DNA of 64,000 nucleotides from Streptomyces sp. RKAG290 (GCF_023701695.1 NZ_JAJOZC010000001.1:4587894-4651893); one strand, 5' to 3'; positions 8,990-18,776 are shown, counted from the stretch's first letter. Notes: generated from the letters alone by a model not told the origin. Translations and numbers: made by a program.

Positions 8990-11329
8990 GCAACGACGCA
9001 GCCACCGCGGCCGGCGCGACCCACACGGCGATCAGCATCCCCTCGCTGGACGGCCCCGGCGGCCTGGAGGGCGAGCAGCCGCTGCTCGGCCTGGGCGCCT
9101 CGCTGCCGCCGGCCGACTCCCGGGCCAAGACCGAGGGCACCTTCCCCTACGCCGCCGACCTGTGGGCCGAGGGACTGCTCTGGGCGGCCGTGCTCCGCTC
9201 CCCGCACCCGCACGCCCGCATCCTGTCGATCGACACCTCGGCCGCGGCCGAGATGCCGGGCGTACGCGCGGTCGTCACCCACGAGGACGTCCCCGGCGAG
9301 AGCGCCTACGGGCGCCGCGTCGTGGACCGCCCCGTCTTCGCCTCCGACCTGGTCCGCCACCACGGCGAGCCGATCGCCGCGGTCGCCGCCGACCACCCCG
9401 ACACGGCCCGGCTGGCCGCTGCCGCCATCGCCGTCGAGTACGAGGTGCTGGAGCCGGTCACCGACCCGGAGAAGGCCTTCGCGGCCGAACCCCTGCACCC
9501 CGACGGCAATCTGATCCGCCACATCCCGCTGCGCTACGGCGACCCGGAGATCGTGGGCGAGGTCGTCGTCGAGGGCCTGTACCGCATCGGCCGCCAGGAC
9601 CCGGCGCCGATCGGCGCGGAGGCCGGGCTCGCCGTGCCCCGTCCCGACGGGGGCGTGGAGATCTACACCGCCTCCACCGACCCGCACACCGACCGCGACC
9701 TCGCCGCCGCCTGCTTCGGCCTGGAACCGGACCGGGTGAAGGTCGTCGTCACCGGTGTCCCCGGCGCGACCGGCGACCGCGAGGACCCGGATTCCAGCTC
9801 CCGCTCGGCCTGCTCGCCCTGCGCACCGGCTGCCCGGTCAAACTGGCCGCCACCCGCGAGGAGTCCTTCCTCGGCCACGCGCACCGCCACCCGACCCTGC
9901 TCCGCTACCGCCACCACGCGGACGCCGAGGGCCGCCTGGTGAAGGTCGAGGCCCAGATCCTGCTCGACGCGGGCGCGTACGCCGACGCCTCGTCCGAGTC
10001 CCTGGCCGCAGCCGTCGCGTTCGCCTGCGGCCCGTACGTCGTCCCGCACGCCTTCATCGAGGGCTGGGCGGTCCGCACGAACAACCCGCCCTCCGGGCAC
10101 GTCCGGGGCGAGGGCGCGATGCAGGTCTGCGCCGCGTACGAGGGCCAGATGGACAAGCTCGCCACCAGGCTCGGCATCGACCCGGCCGAGCTGCGGCTGC
10201 GCAACTCCCTGTCCACCGGCGACATCCTGCCCACGGGACAGACGGTGACCTGCCCCGCTCCCGTCGCCGAACTCCTGCGCGCGGTGAGGGACTTTCCCCT
10301 CCCCTCGCTCCCGAAGGACTCCCCGGAGGACGACTGGCTGCTCCCGGGCGGACCCGAGGGCGCGGGCGAACCCGGCGCGGTGAGACGCGGCGTCGGCTAC
10401 GCACTCGGCATGGTCCACATGCTCGGCGCCGAGGGCACCGACGAGGTCTCCACGGCCACGGTCCGGGTCCACGACGGGATCGCCACCGTCATCTGCGCCG
10501 CCGTCGAGACGGGCCAGGGCTTCACGACGCTGGCCCGCCAGGTCGTCCAGGAGACCCTCGGCATCGAAGAGGTCCACGTGGCCTCCGTCGACACCGACCA
10601 GCCCCGGCGGGCCCCGCCACGCACGGCCGCCACACCTGGGTCTCCGCCGGAGCGGTGGAACGCGCGGCGAAGATGGTCCGCACCCAGCTGCTCCAGCCGC
10701 TGGCGCACAAGTTCGGCATGTCCACCGAACTGCTCCAGATCGCGGACGGCAAGATCACCTCGTACGACGGGGTGCTGTCCACGACCGTCACCGAGGCGAT
10801 GGACGGCAAGGAACTCTGGGCCACCGCCCAGTGCCGCCCCCACCCCACGGAGCCGCTCGACGAGTCCGGCCAGGGCGACGCCTTCGTCGGCCTGGCGTTC
10901 TGCGCGATCCGCGCGGTGGTGGACGTCGACATCGAACTCGGCTCGGTCCGCGTGGTGGAGATGGCCGTCGCCCAGGACGTCGGCCGCATTCTCAACCCGT
11001 CTCAGCTGGCCACCCGCATCGAGGCGGGCGTCACCCAGGGCATCGGCGCCGCCCTGACGGAGAACCTCCGTACCGCCCGCGGTCTGATCCGCCACCCCGA
11101 CCTAACGGGTTACGCGTTGCCGACCTCCCTTGACGCGCCGGACATTCGCATTGTCAAACTCGTCGAGGAACGCGACGTGGTGGCCCCCTTCGGTGCCAAG
11201 CCTGCCTCCGCGATCCCGGTGGTGACCTCCCCGGCCGCCGTGGCCGCCGCGGTCCGCTCGGCCACCGGCCGCCCGATCAACCGCCTCCCGATCAGGCCCC
11301 AGGCAGCCGTCGCGGTCGCCAAGTCCTGA
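8986..11329 (+). CDS. Molybdopterin-binding subunit of xanthine dehydrogenase family (CoxL/XdhA type); two frameshifts
   Basis: Starts at GTG 8986 inside the end of the iron-sulfur subunit gene. The protein passes through three frames with two single-base losses, at GG 9789-9790 and GG 10606-10607. Adding a G at each gives one product of about 780 residues. Family landmarks: TEGTFPYAADLW and AAVLRSPHPHARI in the N-terminal domain, RGEGAMQVCAAYE, VETGQGFTTLARQV, and GVTQGIGAALTE near the cofactor. Unusually, the C-terminal segment reads GAKPASAIPVVTSP where relatives have GAKGVGEP, so the Gly-Val-Gly-Glu with the catalytic Glu appears absent. No XdhC-type maturation gene is adjacent. Confidence 0.82.
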
Positions 11330-11348
11330 CCGCGGGACGGACGCTGTT

Positions 11349-11374
11349 CGCCGGATTGCAGCCGCAATCCGGCG
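11349..11374 (+). terminator. Hairpin terminator after the molybdenum hydroxylase operon
   Basis: Perfect 11-base arms (CGCCGGATTGC/GCAATCCGGCG) with a 4-base loop, 20 bases after the stop. Confidence 0.75.
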
Positions 11375-11435
11375 CCGCGACCGGTCGGCGCTGCTGCCTA
11401 CAGTGATCTCCGAAGCTCTTCACGGGGAGGTTGCT

Positions 11436-11882
11436 GTGCTGCCGATCTATCCGGGGCGGGGTGCGTCGTGGCCCGCCGCCGCCACGCCGGGGCCGGCCGC
11501 CCCCGACACCGCCGGCGAACTCGTCACCGAACTCTCGTCGTTCACCGGCTTCCGCGACCGCATCGACGAACTCCTGCGTGACCTGCGGGCATCCCCCGCG
11601 GCGCCCGGAAGGCTCGGCGAGGACCCCGTGAGCCGCGGGCGGTTCGGCGGCGGCACGGGCAGCTGGTCCGAGGCGGACGCCCTGCACGGCTCGTACCGCA
11701 CCGTCGTCGGGGAGCTGGAGCGGCTGTCCCAGCTGCTGTCGGACTCCATGGAGGGCATGGGTACCGCGGTGCTCGACTCCCACCGGGGTTACGCGCACAC
11801 CGACACGGACGTCCGCGACCGCATGCTCACCGTCAGGAGCGAGGAGGGAGCGGCGCCGTGGGCACGGACTTCGACCGCTTGA
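11436..11882 (+). CDS. Small WXG100-associated hypothetical protein
   Basis: A 148-residue protein starting at GTG 11436 with GGGGAGG 5 bases upstream. The first 30 residues are Ala/Pro-rich; residues from about 95 on form a predicted amphipathic helix (ALHGSYRTVVGELERLSQLL) and a C-terminal segment HTDTDVRDRML, as seen in the small partners of Streptomyces WXG100/PPE-like proteins. It overlaps the following WXG100 gene by 25 bases, so the two are translationally coupled and probably interact. No secretion signal is visible. Function unknown. Confidence 0.65.
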   Translation: MLPIYPGRGASWPAAATPGPAAPDTAGELVTELSSFTGFRDRIDELLRDLRASPAAPGRLGEDPVSRGRFGGGTGSWSEADALHGSYRTVVGELERLSQLLSDSMEGMGTAVLDSHRGYAHTDTDVRDRMLTVRSEEGAAPWARTSTA

Positions 11883-13215
11883 CCCACGAGGAGATGCTGC
11901 GGTGGCTCGACGAGGCCGCCGGCGGCGAGATCCAGGACGCGGCCGACCGCCTGGTGAGCGCGGCGGCGCAGATCCGCAGGATCGCCGAGGACCTGAGGAC
12001 CCGCCCGCAGCGGGTGGAGTGGAAGGGCGCGGGAGCCGACGCCTTCCGCACCTGGAGCGCCGACCTGGCCAATGCGACGCTGCGCCTGGGGGACTACGGC
12101 GAGAGCGCCTCGAAGTGGCTCGCCGAGGCGTCGCGCGCGGTCACCTCCGCCCAGGCGTCGATCCCCCGCCCGCAGACCGGCATCCGGGCGAGCCTCGACG
12201 CGGCGGCGGCGACGCGGGACGACCCGGCCGCCTCCGCGGGCGCGCGGCGGTCCGCGGAGACCCTGCTCGCCTCGACGGAGGCCGGCCGGCAGGAGGCGGC
12301 GGCGCAGATGCGGAGGCTGGCGCAGACGTACGAGTTCTCGGCGGCGCAGCTCACCGCCCTGGAGAAGCCCGTTTTCCCGCCGCTGCCGCAGGAGGCCGTG
12401 CCGGACCGGCAGGGCCCCGACCCGGGCGCGGCCGCGAGCGCACACCTCGGGCGAACCGCCGCCGGCACCACGGTCGGTGTGTCCGCAGCACACGCTCTGC
12501 CGCCGCAGCGGGCCGGCGCCGAGGTGCCGGACGGCACGGCGGGGTCTGCCGGGAGCGCGGGCGAGCGCCTCTCCAGGGCGGCCGACCCGGCGGCACGGCC
12601 GGCCGCCATGGCCCTCGACGCGTTCGCCCCGCCGCCGGACGCCCCGCCGGCCCCGCCGGACCGCCCGCCGGGGCGATGGACGGCGCGGCCCCCGGCGGCG
12701 TGACCGGGCCGGCCGGCGCGGCGGCGCCGGTCCTCGCCGGCGCTCCCGTCACGCAGTCCGCCGCAACGGTTCCGGGCCGGCCGGCCGGCACCCCGCGCCC
12801 GGCGGTGACCGATGGGGGCTCACGCCGTTCGGCAACCGCCGTCCCCGCCGAGGGCGGCGGCATCACCGGTGGACGTCCGGTGCCGCCCGCCGCCGGGCGC
12901 CCGGCGGCAGCCCTGCCCCGTGGCACGGTGGCCGGCGCCGAGAGCGGGCAGCGGGGAACGCCCGTGGTGCGCGGTCCGGGAACGGGAGCAGCGGGTGCGG
13001 GGGCCGGCCGGAGCGGCATCTCCGGCGGCCGCTCACAGCCTCTCGGGGCGACGGGCGCGCGCCCGTTCACCTCCGGCGGCCTGCCGGTGAGCCGGAGCCC
13101 GCGCACCGGGCAGTCCCGTGCTGCCGACCGTGACGCGGAGGGGGATCACTTCGTCGAGGACGAGGAGACCTGGCAGTACGGCGACCGGCGCATCGTCCCT
13201 CCGGTCATCGGCTGA
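11858..13215 (+). CDS. WXG100/PPE-like protein with Ala-Pro-Gly-rich tail; one frameshift
   Basis: GTG 11858 follows GAGGAGGGAG. The first 150 residues form a helical hairpin domain with the WXG motif in VEWKGAGADAFRTW, a hallmark of WXG100 proteins. A long Ala/Pro/Gly/Arg-rich region follows. At the GGGG run 12670-12673 one G is missing; past it the frame ending at 13215 carries the acidic tail DHFVEDEETWQYGDRR and IVPPVIG, which I recognise as a conserved C-terminus of similar Streptomyces proteins. Repaired length is about 452 residues. WXG100 proteins are often type VII secretion substrates, but no EccC or other secretion gene is nearby, so export is not established. Confidence 0.7.
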
Positions 13216-13224
13216 TCCAAAGCG

Positions 13225-13259
13225 AACCGCCCGCCCCTGCATACCAGGGACGGGCGGTT
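13225..13259. terminator. Bidirectional hairpin between WXG100 gene and tRNA-Cys
   Basis: AACCGCCCG and CGGGCGGTT pair around an inner CCCTG/CAGGG stem. It lies 9 bases after the WXG100 stop and just downstream of the tRNA-Cys on the opposite strand, so it can serve both. Confidence 0.7.
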
Positions 13260-13267
13260 TCATCAGG

Positions 13268-13339
13268 AGGCCGTGACCGGAATCGAACCGGTGTAACTCG
13301 AGTTGCAGTCGAGCCCCTAAGCCTCTCGGGCACACGGCC
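13268..13339 (-). tRNA. tRNA-Cys (GCA)
   Basis: The minus strand folds into a 72-base cloverleaf: acceptor GGCCGTG/CACGGCC, three-pair D stem, anticodon stem CTCGA/TCGAG with loop CTGCAAC (anticodon GCA), T arm ACCGG-TTCGATT-CCGGT, and U at the discriminator, the known CysRS identity base. CCA is not fully encoded (the next bases are CC then T). The body differs from what I remember of the usual Streptomyces tRNA-Cys, so it may be a second isodecoder. Confidence 0.85.
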
Positions 13340-13518
13340 GTGCGTTGTTCTTCACCGACCGTAGGCCCCGGGGCCGTGAGGCCAAGGGTGCGGCCGGCCC
13401 CGCAACGCGACTGCCATACGGCGTTCATGATCGGCCGGCCGGTCCTACGACCAAGGGAGGAGAGCGGCAGCGACTCGCGACAGGGTTCATCCCGGATTTT
13501 GCCCCTTACTCTGGGCGG

Positions 13519-14997
13519 ATGACCGTCCTGGAACCGCGTGACGCCGAGCTCTCGGCCCGCCTCGCAGACATCGATGACCTGGGCGGGGCCGACGTCGCCG
13601 CGACGCCGGAAGGGGTGCTCGGGAGGACCTACCGGGCGCTCAGCATCGGCATCGTCTCCGTCGTGTTTCTGATCGCCTTCGAGGCGACCGCCGTGGGGAC
13701 CGCGATGCCGGTCGCCGCCCGTGAGCTGCACGGCATCCCGCTGTACGCGTTCGCGTTCTCGGCGTACTTCACCACCAGCCTCTTCGCCATGGTGCTGTCC
13801 GGGCAGTGGGCCGACCGGCGCGGACCGCTGGCGCCGCTGGCCGCCGGGATCAGCGCCTTCGGGGCGGGGCTGCTGCTGTCCGGGACCGCGGGCACCATGT
13901 GGATGTTCATCGCGGGGCGGGCCGTGCAGGGGCTCGGCGGCGGGCTGGTGATCGTCGCGCTGTACGTGGTGATCAGCCGGGCCTACCCCGAGCAGCTGCG
14001 GCCGGCGATCATGGCCGCGTTCGCCGCGAGCTGGGTGATCCCGTCCGTCGTCGGGCCGCTGGCCGCCGGGAGCGTGACCGAGCACCTGGGCTGGCGCTGG
14101 GTCTTCGTCGGCATTCCGGTCCTGGTGGTCTTCCCGCTGGCGCTCGCGCTGCCCGCGATCCGGCGGATGGCGTCCGGGCCGGCCGACCCGGCGGCGCCCG
14201 TCGAGTCCTACGACCGCCGGCGCATCGTGCTCGCGCTGGGCATCTCGCTGGGCGCCGGACTGCTCCAGTACGCCGGTCAGGAACGGAACTGGTTCTCGCT
14301 GCTGCCGGCCGCCGCCGGCGTCGCCCTGCTCGTCCCCGCGGTCCGCGGTCTGCTGCCGCCGGGCACCGCCCGGGCGGCCCGCGGGCTGCCCGCGGTGGTG
14401 CTGTTGCGCGGGGTGGCGGCCGGGTCGTTCATCGCCGCCGAGTCGTTCGTACCGCTGATGCTGGTCACCCAGCGCGGCCTGTCCCCGACCATGGCCGGGC
14501 TCTCGCTCGCCGCCGGCGGCGGGACCTGGGCGCTGGGGTCGTACGTGCAGTCCCGGCCGCGCCTGGAGCCGTACCGCGAGCGGCTGATGGTGGCCGGCAT
14601 GGTGCTGGTCGCCGCGGCCGTCGCGGCCGCGCCGGCCGTGCTGATCGACGGGGTGCCGGTCTGGACGGTCGCCGTCGCCTGGGCCTTCGGGTGCCTCGGC
14701 ATGGGTGCGGTGATGGCATCGACGAGTGTGCTGCTGCTGAAGCTGTCGGCGCCCGAGGAGGCGGGCGCGAACTCCGCGGCCCTGCAGATCTCCGACGGCC
14801 TCTCCAACGTCCTGCTGCTGGCCGCGGGCGGCGCCGCGTTCGCCGCGCTCGGCGGGGGAGCGGTGGGGGCCGTGCACGAGGCGGTGGAGGCCGGCGGGCA
14901 GGGCTCGCATCCCGGAGCGTTCGCGGTGGTGTTCCTGCCGATGGCGGGGGTCGCGGCGGTGGGGGCGTGGGTGGCCACGCGGGTGCGGGAGAACTAG
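13519..14997 (+). CDS. MFS transporter, multidrug efflux type
   Basis: A 492-residue protein from ATG 13519, with a 35-residue hydrophilic N-terminus and about 14 predicted membrane segments. Motif A appears as GQWADRRGPL in the loop after segment 2; AFEATAVGTAMPVAAREL in segment 1 and GRAVQGLGGGLVIVALY in segment 4 are typical of the DHA2/EmrB-like exporters. It stands alone between the tRNA-Cys and a toxin-antitoxin pair, with no linked regulator. The substrate cannot be told from sequence. Confidence 0.87.
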   Translation: MTVLEPRDAELSARLADIDDLGGADVAATPEGVLGRTYRALSIGIVSVVFLIAFEATAVGTAMPVAARELHGIPLYAFAFSAYFTTSLFAMVLSGQWADRRGPLAPLAAGISAFGAGLLLSGTAGTMWMFIAGRAVQGLGGGLVIVALYVVISRAYPEQLRPAIMAAFAASWVIPSVVGPLAAGSVTEHLGWRWVFVGIPVLVVFPLALALPAIRRMASGPADPAAPVESYDRRRIVLALGISLGAGLLQYAGQERNWFSLLPAAAGVALLVPAVRGLLPPGTARAARGLPAVVLLRGVAAGSFIAAESFVPLMLVTQRGLSPTMAGLSLAAGGGTWALGSYVQSRPRLEPYRERLMVAGMVLVAAAVAAAPAVLIDGVPVWTVAVAWAFGCLGMGAVMASTSVLLLKLSAPEEAGANSAALQISDGLSNVLLLAAGGAAFAALGGGAVGAVHEAVEAGGQGSHPGAFAVVFLPMAGVAAVGAWVATRVREN

Positions 14998-15039
14998 TTG
15001 GTACTGGTTTGGCCCCACGCGGTGGTACCGTTTTGGTAT
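14998..15039 (+). promoter_or_regulatory. Repeated TGGTAC boxes at the toxin-antitoxin promoter
   Basis: TGGTAC occurs at 14999-15004 and 15023-15028, with a near copy TGGTAT at 15034-15039 running into the antitoxin ATG. Repeated short boxes at this position are typical of operators bound by ribbon-helix-helix antitoxins, so autorepression is likely. Confidence 0.5.
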
Positions 15040-15238
15040 GGCCATGAACCTGCGTCTTCGTGACGACCAGACCGAAGCCCTGAAGCAGCGCGCCGAGCAG
15101 GAGGGGACGAGCATGCACGCCATACTCCTGCAGGCAGTGGACGACTACCTGGCCAGGACCGCCCAGCAGGCCATCGTCCGCAAGACCGCGAAGGAGCAGG
15201 CGGCCAAGTGGGGCGAGCTCATGGAGCGGCTCAAGTGA
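15038..15238 (+). CDS. Ribbon-helix-helix antitoxin paired with Doc
   Basis: A 66-residue protein. MNLRLRDDQTEALKQRAEQ forms the DNA-binding beta strand and helix of a CopG/FitA-like ribbon-helix-helix domain; the C-terminal half (AIVRKTAKEQAAKWGELM) is the likely toxin-neutralising segment. Start could be ATG 15038 or ATG 15044; neither has a clear ribosome site, and the upstream boxes run up to the first ATG, so the message may be leaderless. Its TGA overlaps the GTG of the toxin gene. Confidence 0.8.
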   Translation: MAMNLRLRDDQTEALKQRAEQEGTSMHAILLQAVDDYLARTAQQAIVRKTAKEQAAKWGELMERLK

Positions 15239-15624
15239 GCTGCGTCTACCTGACCTCCGAAGACATCCTCGTCATTGCCGAGCACGCCTGCGCCGACATG
15301 CAGATCGTGGTCCGCGACGCAGGACTCCTCGAATCGGCCGCCCATCGGCCCTCCGCGGCCATGTTCGGTGAGGAGGCGTATCCCGACGTCGTCGACAAGG
15401 CGGCCGCGCTGCTCCAGTCCCTGGCGATCAACCATCCATTGTTCGACGGCAACAAGCGCACCGCCTGGCTGTCGTGCATGACCTTCCTGGCGATGAACGG
15501 GGTCGATCTCCGCCCGGACATCGACGCGGCCGAACGCCTGGTCATCGCGGTCGCCACCGGGGAAATGGACGAGGTGAAGGTCATCTCCCAAGGGCTGCGC
15601 GACCTGGTCGTCGACCACGTGTGA
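15235..15624 (+). CDS. doc: Fic/Doc family toxin
   Basis: A 129-residue Doc-type protein starting at GTG 15235, which overlaps the antitoxin stop (GTGA). The Fic core HPLFDGNKRT (H67 to T76) has the catalytic His and the Asn, Lys and Arg that bind nucleotide. Doc toxins are known to phosphorylate elongation factor Tu and stop translation; the antitoxin normally blocks the active site. Length and motif suggest an active toxin. The pair sits alone between an MFS gene and a helicase gene. Confidence 0.88.
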   Translation: MSCVYLTSEDILVIAEHACADMQIVVRDAGLLESAAHRPSAAMFGEEAYPDVVDKAAALLQSLAINHPLFDGNKRTAWLSCMTFLAMNGVDLRPDIDAAERLVIAVATGEMDEVKVISQGLRDLVVDHV

Positions 15625-15775
15625 CAGCCGTCGCAATTCCCGGCCGGGCGGCGCAGTCCGAGCTCGTTCGCACCCCGCCCCCCGGTAGGGTGGCCCGGTT
15701 GTCGTATCGCGTGCGTGCCCGTCCCGGCCCGTGCGGACAGCACCACACGTACCCGAGAGACCCGAACCGGAGACC

Positions 15776-17556
15776 GTGACTACTACCGCCTCCCACCACC
15801 TCTCACCCGCCTTTCCCGGCCGCGCCCCCTGGGGTACGGCCGGCAAGCTGCGAGCCTGGCAGCAGGGCGCCATGGAGAGGTACATCCAGGAGCAGCCGCG
15901 CGACTTCCTCGCGGTCGCGACCCCCGGCGCCGGCAAGACCACCTTCGCGCTCACCCTCGCGTCATGGCTGCTGCACCACCACGTCGTGCAGCAGGTCACC
16001 GTCGTCGCGCCGACCGAGCACCTCAAGAAGCAGTGGGCGGAGGCGGCCGCCCGGATAGGGATCAAGCTCGACCCCGAGTACAGCGCCGGCCCCGTGAGCA
16101 AGGAGTACCACGGGGTCGCGGTCACGTACGCGGGTGTCGGTGTCCGCCCGATGCTGCACCGCAACCGGTGCGAGCAGCGCAAGACCCTGGTGATCCTCGA
16201 CGAGATCCACCACGCCGGAGACTCGAAGTCCTGGGGCGAGGCCTGCCAGGAGGCGTTCGACCCGGCGACCCGCCGGCTCGCGCTCACCGGCACGCCGTTC
16301 CGCTCCGACACCAACCCGATCCCCTTCGTGGCGTACGAGGAGGGCAACGACGGGATCCGGCGGTCCTCGGCCGACTACACCTACGGCTACGGCAACGCGC
16401 TCGCCGACGGCGTCGTCCGCCCGGTGATCTTCCTCAGCTACAGCGGCAACATGCGCTGGCGCACCAAGGCCGGTGACGAGATCGCCGCCCGGCTCGGTGA
16501 GCCGATGACCAAGGACGCCATCGGGCAGGCCTGGCGCACCGCGCTGTCGCCCACCGGTGACTGGATCCCCAATGTGCTCAGCGCGGCCGACAAGCGGCTG
16601 ACCGAGGTCCGCAAGGGCATCCCGGACGCCGGCGGCCTGGTCATCGCGACCGACCAGGAGTCGGCGCGCGAGTACGCCAAGATCCTCCGGAAGGTCACCG
16701 GCGAGAAGGTGACCGTCGTCCTCTCCGACGAGAAGGCCGCGTCGAAGAAGATCGACCAGTTCACCGACGACGAATCGCGCTGGATGGTCGCCGTCCGCAT
16801 GGTGTCCGAGGGAGTCGACGTGCCGCGCCTGGCGGTCGGCGTGTACGCCACCACCATCTCGACGCCGCTCTTCTTCGCGCAGGCCGTCGGCCGCTTCGTG
16901 CGCTCCCGCAGGCGCGGCGAGACGGCCTCCGTCTTCGTGCCGACGATCCCGATGCTCCTCGACTTCGCCAACGAGATGGAGGTCGAACGGGACCACGTCC
17001 TCGACAAGCCCAAGAAGGGCAGCGACGAGGAGAACCCTTCGCCGAGGAGGACAAGCTCCTCTCCGACGCCGAGAAGCTGGAGGACGAGGAGACCGAGGAG
17101 CAGCTGCCCTTCGAGGCGCTGGAGTCCGACGCGGTCTTCGACCGGGTGCTGTACGACGGTGCCGAGTTCGGCATGCAGGCGCACCCCGGCAGCGAGGAGG
17201 AGCAGGACTACCTCGGCATCCCGGGGCTGCTCGAACCCGACCAGGTGCAGCTGCTGCTCCAGAAGCGGCAGACCCGGCAGATCGCGCACAGCCGCCAGAA
17301 GCCGGCCTCCGAGGCCGATCTGCTGGAGAAGCCGGCCGGCGACCGGCCGGTGGTCACGCACAAGCAGCTGCTGGGGCTGCGCAAGCAGCTGAACACCATG
17401 GTGTCGGCCTACACGCACCAGAGCGGCAAGCCGCACGGGGTCATCCACACCGAGCTGCGGCGGGTGTGCGGCGGCCCGCCGAGCGCGGAGGCCACCGCCG
17501 GGCAGATCGAGCAGCGGATCAAGAAGGTCCAGGAGTGGGCCACCCGCATGACGTGA
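15776..17556 (+). CDS. DEAD/DEAH box helicase; one frameshift
   Basis: A superfamily 2 helicase of about 593 residues after repair, starting at GTG 15776. Domain 1 carries Walker A (TPGAGKTTFAL), Walker B with DEIHHAGD and motif III LTGTPFRSD; domain 2 carries VRMVSEGVDVPRLAVG and the arginine-finger motif QAVGRFVRSRRRGE. After the CCC run at 17035-17037 one C is missing; the remaining acidic and Gln-rich C-terminal 170 residues (FEALESDAVFDRVLYDGAEF onward) are in the next frame to 17556. The family acts on nucleic acid; the precise role of this Streptomyces branch is not known. Confidence 0.85.
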
Positions 17557-17576
17557 GCCCGCGGCAAGGCACGGGC

Positions 17577-17618
17577 AACGGCCCGGGGAGGGGACAGGAG
17601 TCCTCGCCCCGGGCCGTT
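17577..17618 (+). terminator. Hairpin terminator after helicase gene
   Basis: Perfect 12-base arms (AACGGCCCGGGG/CCCCGGGCCGTT) around an 18-base loop, 20 bases after the stop. Confidence 0.75.
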
Positions 17619-18074
17619 CCCATGAGCGGGTGCAGCTCCCTCGCGCCCTGCCCCTTCGTCCCCCCGCGAGGCGCGGCGAGCGGCAGAACAACGGAACCGT
17701 TCAGAAAACTGGCCGGAATTTGTTCACAGTGAGTTAACGCTGGTTCACGTCCCGTCTACGGAGCGTGGCGAGCGAGTCGCCCGACCTGGACGCGCGTAGA
17801 TGCGCGGCCGTCGGCCGACGCCTCGCTGACCGGCACTTATGCTCTTCCGGCACAACTGCTTTTCCATAAGCGCCCGGATTCTGGACGAGGTCTTCCGCTC
17901 AGCGGACTGGCTCGCTACTGTCCCAAAAATGTGAACGCCCCGTGGCAACGCCGCCGCGGAGCGCAGCCGGTGCCTTGGCCAGGCCGGCGGCCTCTCCGTG
18001 CGTCGCCGCTGGGACCGGTGACGCACAACCCGTGGGAACCAGCCGCTGCCGCTCACCAAAGAGGAGAGGGCGTC
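17619..18074 (+). other. 456-base gene-free region upstream of IclR regulator
   Basis: No convincing coding sequence. The part around 17720-17755 is less GC-rich, with the repeated element GTTCAC in two copies and GTTAAC between them. Further on, CTTATG (17836-17841) and CATAAG (17865-17870) form a spaced inverted repeat. Promoter and operator elements for the regulator are expected here; autoregulation would be typical for IclR proteins. Confidence 0.4.
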
Positions 18075-18716
18075 GTGACCGCGGAGACTTCCCAGACGCT
18101 CGACCGGGGACTGCGTGTCCTCAAACTGCTTGCCGACACCGACCACGGCCTGACGGTCACCGAGTTGTCCAACAAACTCGGCGTCAACCGCACGGTGGTC
18201 TACCGCCTGCTCGCCACCCTGGAACAGCACACCCTGATACGGCGTGACCTGGGCGGCCGGGCCAGGGTGGGCCTGGGCGTGCTGCGCCTGGGCCGCCAGG
18301 TGCACCCGCTCGTCCGGGAGGCCGCGCTGCCCGCGCTGCGCTCCCTGGCCGAGGACATCGGGGCCACGGCCCACCTCACACTGGTCGACGGCACGGACGC
18401 ACTCGCCGTCGCGGTCGTCGAACCGACCTGGACGGACTACCACGTGGCGTACCGGGCCGGCTTCCGTCACCCGCTCGACCGGGGTGCCGCGGGCCGGGCG
18501 ATCCTCGCCGCCCGGCAGAAGCCGGTGGGCGAGACCGCCTTCACCCTGACCCACGGCGAGCTCGAAGCGGGCGCGAGCGGGGCGGCGGCCGCGCTGATGG
18601 GGGTGACCGGGGTCGAGGGCAGCGTGGGCGTGGTGATGCTCGCGGACGCGGTCCCGGAACGGGTCGGCCCCCGAGTGGTGGACGCGGCACGCGAGGTAGC
18701 GGACGCGCTTCGCTAG
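18075..18716 (+). CDS. IclR family transcriptional regulator
   Basis: A 213-residue regulator from GTG 18075 with AAAGAGGAGAGGG upstream. The N-terminal winged helix-turn-helix (TLDRGLRVLKLLADTDHGLT; NRTVVYRLLATLEQH) is typical IclR, followed by the effector-binding domain starting near residue 75 (PALRSLAEDIGATAHLTLV). The C-terminal domain is somewhat short. Flanking genes run in the same direction but are separated by hairpins, so the target is not evident from context; a distant regulon is possible. Confidence 0.87.
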   Translation: MTAETSQTLDRGLRVLKLLADTDHGLTVTELSNKLGVNRTVVYRLLATLEQHTLIRRDLGGRARVGLGVLRLGRQVHPLVREAALPALRSLAEDIGATAHLTLVDGTDALAVAVVEPTWTDYHVAYRAGFRHPLDRGAAGRAILAARQKPVGETAFTLTHGELEAGASGAAAALMGVTGVEGSVGVVMLADAVPERVGPRVVDAAREVADALR

Positions 18717-18731
18717 CGACTGAGACCTTGC

Positions 18732-18776
18732 CCTCAATCGCCGGAACGGCATCCCCAGCCCGTCCGGCGATTGAGG
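18732..18776 (+). terminator. Intergenic hairpin of the common Streptomyces repeat type
   Basis: Perfect 14-base arms (CCTCAATCGCCGGA/TCCGGCGATTGAGG) start 16 bases after the IclR stop. This exact motif is, as I recall, scattered through Streptomyces genomes as an intergenic repeat and works as a terminator. Confidence 0.75.

Noticed and set aside
7416..11329. Calling the molybdenum hydroxylase genes pseudogenes
   Set aside because: All three breaks are one-base losses at G/C runs like those in rph and other genes, and sequence on both sides is fully conserved.
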